A stretch of 64,000 nucleotides of DNA from Halodurantibacterium daqingensis (GCF_042666235.1 NZ_JBHTFQ010000002.1:434001-498000); one strand, 5' to 3'; shown: positions 43,874 through 52,152, counted from the stretch's first letter. Program-made: numbers and translations. Notes: generated by a model from the letters alone, not told the origin.

Positions 43874-44416
43874 TCAGAGCGGCCGTTCCGCGAGCTCGGC
43901 GGCAATCTCCTGATCCAAGGGCGGATCGTAGGTGTTGAGAAGATAACCGAGACACGAGTAGAAGCCGACGGTTGCAATGAGGTCGAAGACGGCGGAGCGT
44001 CCAAGCGCCTCGGCCAGCCGATGCTCCAGGATCGGCGGGATGCGTCTGTCGTCGAAAAGCGCGTCCACTGCCTCGGCAACAAGCCTGTCCGAAGGCGCCA
44101 TGGCGTCGACCTGTCCCCTGAGGCTGTCGATCCGTGTGTCACTGAAGCCCAGTCTGCGGGCCCGGGTCACATGGTGCGCCCATTCATAAGCTGAACCAAG
44201 CCTGAAGGCGGCGCGGAGGATGACGACCTCGGATCGTTCAGCGCCCAGCGCGTTGTCGATCACCACATGCTGTCGCAGGGGTGCCCAGGCCGCAAGCAGC
44301 GCCGGGTGGTTTGCCATCAACCTGTACACGTTGAGCTTGCCTGCGAAGCCCTCGCGCATGTGCTCGATCTCGGCTGGCCACTGGTCATCATCGACTATGG
44401 TGCAGGGGGCGATCAT
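43874..44416 (-). CDS. Carboxymuconolactone decarboxylase (CMD/AhpD)-fold protein
   Basis: A 180-aa CMD-family protein. EVVILRAAFRLGSAYEWAHHVTRARRLGF contains the family's ExxxH-type helix (EWAHH) but no CxxC peroxidatic pair, so it is not an AhpD reductase. In aromatic clusters such proteins act as decarboxylases or lyase-like accessory enzymes. ATG at 44416 has GGAGG upstream. Divergent from the P450, sharing a 236-base regulatory spacer. Confidence 0.82.
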   Translation of the reverse strand: MIAPCTIVDDDQWPAEIEHMREGFAGKLNVYRLMANHPALLAAWAPLRQHVVIDNALGAERSEVVILRAAFRLGSAYEWAHHVTRARRLGFSDTRIDSLRGQVDAMAPSDRLVAEAVDALFDDRRIPPILEHRLAEALGRSAVFDLIATVGFYSCLGYLLNTYDPPLDQEIAAELAERPL

Positions 44417-44448
44417 CGTGGTTTCCTCCATCTCGGGTTGGACCTGAA

Positions 44449-44595
44449 GCAGGCGATTGCAACATACCCCGGGCTGCCACTGCGCCGAAGGTCCTCGTGG
44501 CGCGTCGATCCTACATCGCAATGATGGCGGAATGATCGCTGATCCGGCTGTCCGCTGGTCTGACCTCATCGATAGAGGCTATGCAGGCGGTTGCA
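44449..44595. promoter_or_regulatory. Divergent regulatory region with a repeated 13-base motif
   Basis: GCAGGCGATTGCA (44449-44461) recurs as GCAGGCGGTTGCA (44583-44595), 134 bases apart, between the CMD gene and the P450. Direct repeats at this spacing suggest two operator sites, perhaps for the MarR or LysR regulators nearby. Confidence 0.4.
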
Positions 44596-44652
44596 TTGCT
44601 TGTCCACAGGATGACCGACTACCCGTGGGGCAGGATCCTGGAGGAGGACGAG

Positions 44653-45834
44653 ATGCCCAGACCCGTGCCCGTCATCGATGACGTGACGCTCGACCAGCTT
44701 TTCGCGGACCCGTACCCGATCTACGCGCGTCTGCGGCGCGAGGCCCCGGTTGCCTGGCTTCCGGCGGCGCGGATCAATCTTGTCACCCGTTTCGACGACA
44801 TCATGGCGATCGAGCGGGATCACGATGCCTTTCCCGCGAACGACCCGCGGTCGCTGCAGATCAAGGCGATGGGGCATTCGCTGATGCGCAAGGACGGTGC
44901 GGACCATGCGCGGGAACGCAAGACGCTGGAGCCGAGCTTTCGCCCCGGAACGGTCAAGAACTACTGGCGGCCCCGCTTCACGGCGATCTGCAACGGGCTG
45001 ATCGACGAAATCGGCCCCCGGGGAGAGGCCGACATCTTTGACGACTTCGCGGCTCCGATGGCGGCACGGGCGCTGATGGAGATCACGGGCCTTGTCAATG
45101 TGGACTGGCAGGACATGCTGTGGTGGTCGCAGTCGCTCATCAATGCCACGGGCAACTATGGCGATGATGCCGCCATCTGGTCGAGGAACGACGAAGCGCG
45201 CCGGCAGATGGACCTTGCCATCAACGACCGCATCCGGGAACTGCGCGGCACGGACGATCTATCGGCGATTTCGGGCATGATCAACGCGGAGGATCCGCTG
45301 AGCGAAGACCAGGTGCGGGCAAACGTGAAAGTCATCATCGGCGGCGGGCTGAACGAGCCGCGCGACGCGATCTGCACTGCCGTCCATGGGTTGACCCAGA
45401 GCCCCGACCAGCTGGAGCGCGTGCTGCGCAACGAGGCCGACTGGCGGCAGGTGTTCGAGGAAAGCGTACGCTGGATCGCGCCGATCGGCATGTATCCGCG
45501 GCGCACCGCGCGGGCTGTGGTGCTGGGGGATATCGAAATCGGTCCGAACGAGCCGCTGGGGCTTTCCGTCGCCTCGGCTTGCCATGACGAGAGCCATTTT
45601 CCTGATGGCGATCGCTTTGACGTGTTCCGCGAACGCAAGCCGCACCTCGCGTTCGGGGCGGGGCCGCACTTCTGCCTTGGCACCTGGGCCGCCCGGATGA
45701 TGGTGGGAGAGGTTGCGGTGCCGGAGCTGTTCACGCGGCTGAAGAACCTGCGCGCGGATCCGGATCAGCCCGCGCGTCTGGGGGGCTGGGTCTTCCGCGG
45801 GCCGCTGAGCGTGCCGGTGCGCTGGGACTCCTGA
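44653..45834 (+). CDS. Cytochrome P450 with an atypical I-helix
   Basis: A 393-aa class I bacterial P450. The ExxR motif is E270-S-V-R273 and the heme-thiolate loop is FGAGPHFCLG with C341. The oxygen-activating I-helix, normally (A/G)GxxT, reads GGGLNEPRD at 230-238: an Asn-Glu-Pro instead of the acid-alcohol pair. Such sequences occur in P450s that do demethylation or unusual oxidation, so an aromatic O-demethylase or ring hydroxylase is plausible. The electron donor is probably the 2Fe-2S ferredoxin gene at 47425. GGAGGACGAG precedes the ATG at 44653. Confidence 0.93.
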   Translation: MPRPVPVIDDVTLDQLFADPYPIYARLRREAPVAWLPAARINLVTRFDDIMAIERDHDAFPANDPRSLQIKAMGHSLMRKDGADHARERKTLEPSFRPGTVKNYWRPRFTAICNGLIDEIGPRGEADIFDDFAAPMAARALMEITGLVNVDWQDMLWWSQSLINATGNYGDDAAIWSRNDEARRQMDLAINDRIRELRGTDDLSAISGMINAEDPLSEDQVRANVKVIIGGGLNEPRDAICTAVHGLTQSPDQLERVLRNEADWRQVFEESVRWIAPIGMYPRRTARAVVLGDIEIGPNEPLGLSVASACHDESHFPDGDRFDVFRERKPHLAFGAGPHFCLGTWAARMMVGEVAVPELFTRLKNLRADPDQPARLGGWVFRGPLSVPVRWDS

Positions 45835-45883
45835 GCTTCGGGATTGCCCCTGCGTCCGGCTGCTTCTATTCTGCCGGCTTTCC

Positions 45884-46414
45884 ATGACCATGGATGGCAG
45901 AATGGGTGAAGGTCCTTCAGCGCGCAAGACGGTCAAGCTGCGGAGCTTTTCCCGGTCCTTGCCGATGTCTCTGCTTCTTGCACGCGAGGCCGTGATGCAG
46001 AAGTTCCGCCAGCCGCTGCGCCGCTTCGGCACGACCGAACAGCAATGGCGCGTTCTCCGCGCCCTGAGCGCGGTCGAGGCCATCGAGATCACGGAACTGG
46101 CAAAGGCGACCGGGCTTTTGTCGCCGTCCCTGTCGCGCATCCTGAAGGATCTGGAGGAGCGCGGCCAGATCGTCCGCATTCCGGTCAAGCAGGATCTGCG
46201 GCGGGCCGAAATCTCGATCACGCCGCAGGGACTGTTGCTGATTGACAGCATGGCGCCCTATTCCGAAGGCATCTATGGCCAGATCACCGAGGCCTTCGGA
46301 CAAGAGCGGCTGGATCTGTTGCAGAAGCTGCTGAGAGAACTGGTCGAAGTGGCCGAAAACCTGCCGCCACCGCCGCTTCCGGACGAGGATGCCAGCCGGA
46401 TCGGAAAGGACTGA
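45884..46414 (+). CDS. MarR-family regulator (HpaR-like)
   Basis: A 176-aa protein of which the core from residue 17 (KTVKLRSFSRSLPMSLLLAREAVMQKFRQPLRRFGTTEQQWRVLRAL; core PMSLLLAREAVMQ) resembles homoprotocatechuate operon regulators (HpaR). The winged HTH is ITELAKATGLLSPSLSRILKDLEERGQIVR; MarR proteins of this type respond to aromatic acids. Start uncertain: ATG at 45884, 45890 or 45902; only the first 16 residues are affected. Convergent with the LysR gene. Confidence 0.88.
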   Translation: MTMDGRMGEGPSARKTVKLRSFSRSLPMSLLLAREAVMQKFRQPLRRFGTTEQQWRVLRALSAVEAIEITELAKATGLLSPSLSRILKDLEERGQIVRIPVKQDLRRAEISITPQGLLLIDSMAPYSEGIYGQITEAFGQERLDLLQKLLRELVEVAENLPPPPLPDEDASRIGKD

Positions 46415-46418
46415 GGCG

Positions 46419-47345
46419 TCAGGGCCTGGGCAGGATCCGTCCCTCGGCCTCCAGCTGCCGGATCACCTCGACGATCTTGGTACGGAGCCAGCGGTTGATG
46501 GGCCGTTCGTGGGACCGTGCGTTCCAGAACATCTGTTCCTTGAACCGGCTGTCGAACGGCACGGAAATGCGCGCGCAGCCGGGCAGCACCGCATGCAGGC
46601 CTGAGGGCGCCGTCAGAAGCAGGTCCGTTCCTTCGATATATCGCGAGACGTTTCCGAAGCTGGGAAGTTCCAGTGCAGGTTCCACGGTGATGCCCTGTTC
46701 GGCCAGAACCGCATGGTAGAACGGGCGCCAGTGTTCCTGATAGCGGACCGCGACATGTGCGGCTTGCGCATAGTCGGTCATGGTCATCTGCCTGCCTGCA
46801 AGGCTGCTGTCGTGGCTGACAAAGCCTGCGTAGCGTTCCTCGAACAAGGTGCGGACATAGAGACCGGCGGTATCGCTGACAACCGGGGTCAGAAGCAGAT
46901 CGCATTGTTCGTCCAGCAGCTGTTCATGGCCGCGGGCATTGGCCTGGATGATCGAGAGCCGCATGTGCGGGGCCTCTTTCCTCAGGATGCGGAACAGGCG
47001 CGGCAAGATGATCTCGCGCTCGTAGAAGTTGCACGAAATCACCACCTTTTCACGGCTCTCCGAAGGCTCGAAGGTCGCGGGGACGGTCAATTCCTCGAAC
47101 TGGCGGACGAGGCTGGCGGCGCCCCGGGCGATGTCGTCGCACCGCTGCGTAGGACGGATGCCCTGGCCGACCCGAACGAATAACGGATCCCCGAACACCT
47201 TTCGCAGCCGGTTGATACCATAGCTGACCGTGGACTGGTTCAGTCCCAGGGCCTCCGCCGCCGCCGAGAAGGACCCGAGTCGGTGGACGGTCGCCAGAAG
47301 GCGAAGGGCGTGGAAATCGGTGCGGGATTCATCTATGCTTTCCAT
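46419..47345 (-). CDS. LysR-type regulator, paralogue 1 of the aromatic island
   Basis: A 308-aa activator-type regulator with the HTH near residues 17-37 (GSFSAAAEALGLNQSTVSYGI) and an effector domain containing CNFYEREIILPRLFRI and SIIQANARGHEQLL. It resembles the second LysR at 51223 along its whole length, so the two are paralogues. Divergent from the ferredoxin gene with a short spacer that contains a GATC-rich dyad. Likely controls the Fd-FAH-NTF2-hydrolase-ligAB operon. Confidence 0.93.
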   Translation of the reverse strand: MESIDESRTDFHALRLLATVHRLGSFSAAAEALGLNQSTVSYGINRLRKVFGDPLFVRVGQGIRPTQRCDDIARGAASLVRQFEELTVPATFEPSESREKVVISCNFYEREIILPRLFRILRKEAPHMRLSIIQANARGHEQLLDEQCDLLLTPVVSDTAGLYVRTLFEERYAGFVSHDSSLAGRQMTMTDYAQAAHVAVRYQEHWRPFYHAVLAEQGITVEPALELPSFGNVSRYIEGTDLLLTAPSGLHAVLPGCARISVPFDSRFKEQMFWNARSHERPINRWLRTKIVEVIRQLEAEGRILPRP

Positions 47346-47352
47346 GGACCCT

Positions 47353-47379
47353 ATCTAACCGATCGAATTGATCAAAGAT
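47353..47379. promoter_or_regulatory. Candidate LysR operator between LysR-1 and the ferredoxin operon
   Basis: ATCT...AGAT arms (47353-47356, 47376-47379) enclose GATCGAATTGATC, whose two GATC quartets are symmetric. AT-rich against surrounding GC. Placed 46-72 bases before the ferredoxin ATG and just upstream of the LysR start. Confidence 0.4.
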
Positions 47380-47424
47380 AAGCGCCGTGGTCTCTCTGGG
47401 TCAAGCTTGGAGGAGGGGGTGACC

Positions 47425-47748
47425 ATGCCCATGATCACATACGTCGATCCGAAAGGGATTCATCACACCGTCGACGCGCCGGCTGGCGCCTCGGTGATGG
47501 AAGTGGCGTTGAACAACAACATCAGCGGTATCGTCGCTGAATGCAACGGCAGCGCGGCCTGCGCCACGTGCCATGTCTGGATCGATGAACGGATGCTGGA
47601 TCTTATCCCCGCGCCCGAGCCGCACGAAGCCGAGATGCTGGAATTCACCGCCGCCGAGAGCAGGCCCAACAGCCGGCTGGGCTGTCAGGTCCGGATCGAA
47701 GAATCCCTTGCCGGCATGGTGGTGACCATTCCCGAGACACAGGTGTGA
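47425..47748 (+). CDS. 2Fe-2S ferredoxin (adrenodoxin type)
   Basis: A 107-aa ferredoxin. Cluster ligands: C40, C46, C49 (AECNGSAACATCHVW) and C87 (RLGCQV), the vertebrate/putidaredoxin-type spacing C-x5-C-x2-C-x37-C. Putidaredoxin-type proteins feed electrons to class I P450s, so the P450 2 kb upstream is the obvious partner; a ferredoxin reductase gene is not in the window. GGAGGAGGGGG lies before the ATG at 47425. Confidence 0.94.
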   Translation: MPMITYVDPKGIHHTVDAPAGASVMEVALNNNISGIVAECNGSAACATCHVWIDERMLDLIPAPEPHEAEMLEFTAAESRPNSRLGCQVRIEESLAGMVVTIPETQV

Positions 47749-47778
47749 CATCAGCGTGAAGAACAAGGCGGAGGCGGC

Positions 47779-48747
47779 ATGAGACTGGCGAGTTTCCAGC
47801 ACGAGGGCACTGATACCATCGGGATCGAGGCAGGGGGGAAGCTGTATCCCCTGGACGATCTCTGGGCCGCCATGGGGCGGAAAGAACGATTTTCGGACAT
47901 GCGTGCGCTGATCGAGGCAGGCGCCCCGGCGCTTGAGGCGGCCCGCGCCGCCGCGCACCATCTGGAGCAAAAGCCGGAGGGCAGTGCTGGTATTGACCCC
48001 GAGGCGGTTCGCTGGCACCCGCCGGTGCGGCGGCCCTACAAGATCTGCGGCATCGCCATGAACAATTCGGCGAGCGACTCCCGCAAGATCAGCGCGCCGG
48101 ACCATCCGCTGTTTTTCCTCAAGCCTGCGTCATCGCTGGTCGGCCATAACGAGCCGATCGTGGTGCGCGACGACTATGGCAGCGTCCACCCCGAGCCGGA
48201 GCTTGCCGTGATCATCGCCGAGACCTGCCGTGATGTGCCGGTCGAGGAGGCCATGCGCTATGTCTTTGGCTATACCATTCTGAACGACATGACCGGAAAC
48301 GGGATGCGGGCAGAGGACAGGGTGCATTACTATGCGCTTTATCCGCGGGCCGACGATCCCGACCAGCTGGAAAGGCGCGAACAGCATCTGTCCTATACCG
48401 CACGCTACAAGGGCACGGACACGTTCGGGCCGATGGGGCCCTATCTGGTGACCCCGGACGAGGTGCCCGATCCACATGCGCTGGACGTGCGCTGCTGGCA
48501 CAACGACGACCTGATCGCCGACGATTCCACCGCCTACTACACCTACTCGATCCCCGAGATCATCTCCTTCGTGTCGCGTTACCATTCGCTTTGGCCGGGC
48601 GACGTGATTTCCCTGGGCACGGCATTCCGGCCAAGCGCGGGGCAGAAGCGGAGCCTGCATACGGCTGATGTCACCTCGCGCGGGGGGGCGGTGAGTATCG
48701 AGATCACCGGGCTGGGCCGGCTGCACAACCCCGTCCGGAAGGTGTGA
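47779..48747 (+). CDS. Fumarylacetoacetate hydrolase-family protein
   Basis: A 322-aa FAH-fold enzyme. Metal site and fold shown by KICGIAMNNSASDSRKI, PEPELAVIIAETCRDVPVEEAMRYVFGYTILNDMT (core VFGYTILNDMTGNG) and the C-terminal GDVISLGTAFRPSAG. Members of this family are hydratases, decarboxylases, acylpyruvases or C-C bond hydrolases; in aromatic meta-cleavage clusters they usually act on 2-oxo-enoic acids after ring opening. It lies 30 bases after the ferredoxin in the same operon. Exact reaction unknown. Confidence 0.87.
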   Translation: MRLASFQHEGTDTIGIEAGGKLYPLDDLWAAMGRKERFSDMRALIEAGAPALEAARAAAHHLEQKPEGSAGIDPEAVRWHPPVRRPYKICGIAMNNSASDSRKISAPDHPLFFLKPASSLVGHNEPIVVRDDYGSVHPEPELAVIIAETCRDVPVEEAMRYVFGYTILNDMTGNGMRAEDRVHYYALYPRADDPDQLERREQHLSYTARYKGTDTFGPMGPYLVTPDEVPDPHALDVRCWHNDDLIADDSTAYYTYSIPEIISFVSRYHSLWPGDVISLGTAFRPSAGQKRSLHTADVTSRGGAVSIEITGLGRLHNPVRKV

Positions 48748-48751
48748 GCGG

Positions 48752-49210
48752 ATGGATGCGGGGCGCGATCCGCTTCGGACAGGGGACCGGCTGGCGATCA
48801 CCGCGCTGAACGACCGGTTCGGAGAGGCGCTGGATCACGCGAAGCTGGACCAGTTTCTTGATCTGTTTGCGGACGGGGTGATCTATGTCAACGGCGACCG
48901 CGTCCTGCGCGGCGTGGAGGAGTTGCGCGCGTTCTTCATGGCGCGGGCAGAGGCGGGGCGGGTGTCGCGGCATATCTACAGCGGCTTGCAGATCACCTTT
49001 GACCAGGGCGGCAGGGCGACAGGGCGAAGCGTCTGGCTGACCTTCGCCGGAGAGGGGCCGGTGCCGGTCTCGCGGACCGATCCGTTCGTGGTCGCCGACG
49101 TGACCGATGAATACCGTCGGGACGACGCGGGAACCTGGCGCATCGCCACTCGCCACATCCGGCCGGTCTTTCGCAATCCCGCGATCGCTGCGGTGGGGGC
49201 CAAGGCATGA
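48752..49210 (+). CDS. NTF2-like/SnoaL-family protein
   Basis: A 152-aa alpha+beta barrel protein. DRFGEALDHAKLDQFLDLFADGVIYVNGDRVLRGVEELRAFF (core DQFLDLFADGVIYV) and RHIYSGLQITFDQGG mark the NTF2-like fold; the C-terminus contains RIATRHIRPVF. Members are dioxygenase beta-subunit relatives, isomerases or dehydratases. Starts 4 bases after the FAH gene and overlaps the next start. Role unknown. Confidence 0.8.
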   Translation: MDAGRDPLRTGDRLAITALNDRFGEALDHAKLDQFLDLFADGVIYVNGDRVLRGVEELRAFFMARAEAGRVSRHIYSGLQITFDQGGRATGRSVWLTFAGEGPVPVSRTDPFVVADVTDEYRRDDAGTWRIATRHIRPVFRNPAIAAVGAKA

Positions 49211-50019
49211 ACTGCGGGCCGATTGACGTTCCTGGCGGCCGACTTTGGTGCGACGCCAGGGGAACGGGCGCGCCCGTGGTGCTGGTGCACGGGTTTTCGT
49301 TCGATCTCCGGTCCTGGGCTCCACAGGCTGAGGCACTGTCGGGTCGGTATCGCGTCATCCGTCACGACCTTCGCGGGTTCGGCCGGTCGGATGTGCCGAC
49401 AGGGCCTTATTCCCATGCCGAGGATCTGGCGGAGGTGATCGGCCATCTGGGGCTGCATCGCCCATTGGTCGTGGGGCTGTCGCTGGGGGCGAATGTGGCG
49501 ATGGCCTATGCGTTGCAGTATCCGCATGGCCTTTCGGGGCTGGTGCTGGCCTCGCCCGGGCTGCCGGGCCATCGCTGGACGCGGGAACGGCCCCCCGATG
49601 CGGCGATGGCCTTTGCCCGGGATCATGATCTGGGCGCCACGCGGCGCTTCTGGCTGGATCATCCGATGTTCGCTTCGTTGCAGGATCACCCGGATGCGCG
49701 GGCGCGTGTTGCAGAAATGGTGGCGGATTACGGCGGCTGGCACTGGCGCAACGAAGACATGCAGCACCCGGCGGCGGCGCTGTCGGATCGCATCGCGGCG
49801 ATCAAGGTCCCGACGCTGGTGATCTCGGGCGGCAGGGATGATCCGGGCTATCGGGAGATTGCCGAAGTGATCGCCGCCACCATCCCGCAGGCAGAGCTTT
49901 TGCGGTTCGACCGGGCCGGCCACATGGTGAACCTGGAAGAACCCGATGCCTTCAACCGCGCCGTCGCGGATTTCGCCGCGCGGTGCCATTTCCCTGTTCC
50001 CAGCCCGGAGGCGCAATGA
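49207..50019 (+). CDS. Alpha/beta-hydrolase (meta-cleavage product hydrolase-like)
   Basis: A 270-aa serine hydrolase: VVLVHGFSFDLRSW (oxyanion), VGLSLGANVAMAYALQYP with nucleophile Ser, LVISGGRDDPGYREIAEV (acid) and FDRAGHMVNLEEPDAF (catalytic His). Similar enzymes (MhpC/BphD type) cut C-C bonds of meta-cleavage products, which fits the position directly before ligA (4-base overlap). Alternatively an enol-lactonase or ester hydrolase acting on a pyrone. Overlap of 4 bases with the NTF2-like gene. Confidence 0.86.
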   Translation: MNCGPIDVPGGRLWCDARGTGAPVVLVHGFSFDLRSWAPQAEALSGRYRVIRHDLRGFGRSDVPTGPYSHAEDLAEVIGHLGLHRPLVVGLSLGANVAMAYALQYPHGLSGLVLASPGLPGHRWTRERPPDAAMAFARDHDLGATRRFWLDHPMFASLQDHPDARARVAEMVADYGGWHWRNEDMQHPAAALSDRIAAIKVPTLVISGGRDDPGYREIAEVIAATIPQAELLRFDRAGHMVNLEEPDAFNRAVADFAARCHFPVPSPEAQ

Positions 50020-50390
50020 GCAACTCGATTCCGCTGACCCTCGATCCGCCGGGGACATATCTCTATACCGGCGAAATGGCCTCCCGCGGATTTCGGCTGA
50101 CACGGTTCGGGTTGAGCCTTCGCAACCCTGACAACCGGGCCAGGTTCCTGCAGGACGAAGCCGCCTACATGGCCGCCGCCGGCCTGAGCGAGCAAGAGAT
50201 GACGCTGGTCCGGGATCGGGACTGGACGGGGCTTATCCAGGCGGGCGGGCATCTCCAGGCGATGCTGAAGGTGGCTGCAACGGTGGGGCAGAATCTCTGG
50301 CATATCGGTGCGCACAACGCAGGCCTGACAGCCGAGGAGATGATGAGGATTTGTCCGCGCAATGTCAGCGCCGTGCCGGGGGATGAATGA
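50016..50390 (+). CDS. ligA: Protocatechuate 4,5-dioxygenase-type alpha (LigA) subunit
   Basis: A 124-aa LigA-like subunit. FGLSLRNPDNRARFLQDEAAYMAAAGLSEQEMTLVRDRDWTGLIQAGGHLQ (core LVRDRDWTGLIQAGGH) and NLWHIGAHNAGLTAEEM are the family landmarks; the alpha subunit caps the active site of LigB. ATG 50016 overlaps the hydrolase stop (ATGA) and its stop overlaps ligB. Substrate may be protocatechuate or a related catechol. Confidence 0.9.
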   Translation: MSNSIPLTLDPPGTYLYTGEMASRGFRLTRFGLSLRNPDNRARFLQDEAAYMAAAGLSEQEMTLVRDRDWTGLIQAGGHLQAMLKVAATVGQNLWHIGAHNAGLTAEEMMRICPRNVSAVPGDE

Positions 50391-51226
50391 TGGCGAGGAT
50401 CGTTGGCGGCTTCGGGATTTCGCACACGCCCTCGATGGGGCTGGAATATGATCGGGGCGTGGCCGGAGGCTTTTCCCCGGCGTGGCAGAAGTGGTTCGAC
50501 GGCACGCGCCCGGTCAAGGACTGGCTGGCCGGCGTGGCGCCGGACCGGATCGTCATCATCTATAACGATCACCTGAACCATTTCGACTTCAGTGCCTATC
50601 CGACCCTTGCCATTGGCGTGGCGCAGGAGTTCCGGCAGGCGGATGAGGGTTGGGGGCTGCGGCCGTTTCCTTCGCTGGTAGGGGACGAGGATCTGGGATG
50701 GCACCTGACCAATCATCTGGTTCGGGGCGGCTATGACCTGACGGTTTGCCAGGATCTGGCGGTCGATCACGGGATCTATTCCTGGATGCCCTACCTGATG
50801 GATCTGCCGTGGCGCATTCCCATCGTGCCGATCGCGGTCAACATGGTGCGGCATCCGATCCCGACCTCGCAGCGCCTCTACCGGTTCGGCAAGGACATCG
50901 GCGCCGCGCTGCGGCATTTCCCTTCGGAGGAGCGGATCATGGTGGTGGCGACCGGAGGCATGTCGCACCAGATCAGCGGCGCGCGGTTCGGCATGGCCAA
51001 CCAGGACCTTGACCTCTGGTTTCTGGAAAACCTCCGGGCCAACGTGGATGAACTTGTCGCGCTGCCGCAGGAAGAGCTGATGCGGCTGGGCGGAACCGAG
51101 GCCGCAGAGCTTGCGATCTGGTTCACCATGCGCGGCGCGCTGTCCGACCGGATCACCGAAGCCTATCGTTACTACACCTTTCCCGCCATCACCGGCTGCG
51201 GCGTGATCGCCTATGACGAACCCTAG
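50387..51226 (+). CDS. ligB: Protocatechuate 4,5-dioxygenase-type beta (LigB) catalytic subunit
   Basis: The type II extradiol dioxygenase subunit, 279 aa. Iron ligands by alignment with Sphingobium LigB: H13 (GISHTP), H62 (YNDHLNHFD) and E241 (GTEAAELAIW); the acid/base His residues are H128 (AVDHGIYS) and H194 (GGMSHQISG). It cleaves the 4,5 bond of protocatechuate to 4-carboxy-2-hydroxymuconate-6-semialdehyde in known systems. Coupled to ligA by a 4-base overlap. Its TAG stop overlaps the stop of the convergent LysR gene (shared CTAG). Confidence 0.92.
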   Translation: MMARIVGGFGISHTPSMGLEYDRGVAGGFSPAWQKWFDGTRPVKDWLAGVAPDRIVIIYNDHLNHFDFSAYPTLAIGVAQEFRQADEGWGLRPFPSLVGDEDLGWHLTNHLVRGGYDLTVCQDLAVDHGIYSWMPYLMDLPWRIPIVPIAVNMVRHPIPTSQRLYRFGKDIGAALRHFPSEERIMVVATGGMSHQISGARFGMANQDLDLWFLENLRANVDELVALPQEELMRLGGTEAAELAIWFTMRGALSDRITEAYRYYTFPAITGCGVIAYDEP

Positions 51227-52152
51227 GGCTCGACGCCGCCTGGCGGAAGGCTGCGGGCAGTATCCGCGATGATCTGCCGGAACCACTGATGCGCGCCCGC
51301 CGTGTGGGTGCGGCCGGCCCATGCCATCTCCACCGGGAACATGCAGGCGAACGGAGCCGGAACACAGGCGATGCGCGGCGTGAACACACGGGCCAGGCCG
51401 CTGGTGGCCGTGAGGACAAGGTCGGTGTTTGTCAGGATCCGGTCGATTTCCCCGAACGACGGGACCTCGAGCACCGGGTTGATCGACAGGCCAAGCCGGT
51501 CCAGTTCCTCGTGAAAATAGGGGCGCCAGCCGAAGGCCGGCTTGACCAGGAGATGGCGTGCCCGGGCGTAGTCATCCAGGGTGATGCCCTTCTGCGCCAG
51601 CGGATTCCTGTGCGAGACAAAGCAGGCATAGCGCTCGGTCAGCAGGCGCTGGGAATACAACCCTGACTGCCGCGCCATGAGCGGAGCCACGACGACATCG
51701 CAGATCCCTTCGGAGAGCTGCCGGTGTCCTTCGGAATTCGCTTGAATTACCGAGACGCGGATATTTGGCGCCTCACGCGCGACACGTTCCATGATGCCGG
51801 GAAGAAGGATACTGCGCTCGTAAAAGTTGCAGGACAATACGAAACGATCGGTCGCAGTCGACGGGTCGAACCGCTGCGGCACGGCGAGGTCCTGGAACTT
51901 CTGCAGCATCACCTCGATCCCCTCGACCACCTGCGTGCAGCGATCGGTGGGGCTGATGCCGCGACCCATGCGGACGAACAGCGGATCGTTGAACACCACG
52001 CGCAGCCGGTCGATCGCATAGCTGACCGAGGATTGGCTCATCCCCAGGTCATCGGCCGCAACGCGAAAGGATGACGTTCGGTGCACGCATCGCAGGATGT
52101 GAAGGGCGTGAAGATCCGTCCGCAGCGGATCATCGCGGGACTGGTCGTTCAT
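51223..52152 (-). CDS. LysR-type regulator, paralogue 2 of the aromatic island
   Basis: A 309-aa regulator: HTH TSSFRVAADDLGMSQSSVSYAI near 27-48, effector domain with CNFYERSILLPGIMERV and SVIQANSEGHRQL. The whole protein parallels the LysR at 46419. The ATG at 52152 has GGGAGGGG upstream; ATGs at 52170 and further up are less likely. Divergent from the CMD-dehydrogenase-TRAP operon, which it may control, across a 254-base spacer carrying a dyad. Confidence 0.92.
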   Translation of the reverse strand: MNDQSRDDPLRTDLHALHILRCVHRTSSFRVAADDLGMSQSSVSYAIDRLRVVFNDPLFVRMGRGISPTDRCTQVVEGIEVMLQKFQDLAVPQRFDPSTATDRFVLSCNFYERSILLPGIMERVAREAPNIRVSVIQANSEGHRQLSEGICDVVVAPLMARQSGLYSQRLLTERYACFVSHRNPLAQKGITLDDYARARHLLVKPAFGWRPYFHEELDRLGLSINPVLEVPSFGEIDRILTNTDLVLTATSGLARVFTPRIACVPAPFACMFPVEMAWAGRTHTAGAHQWFRQIIADTARSLPPGGVEP

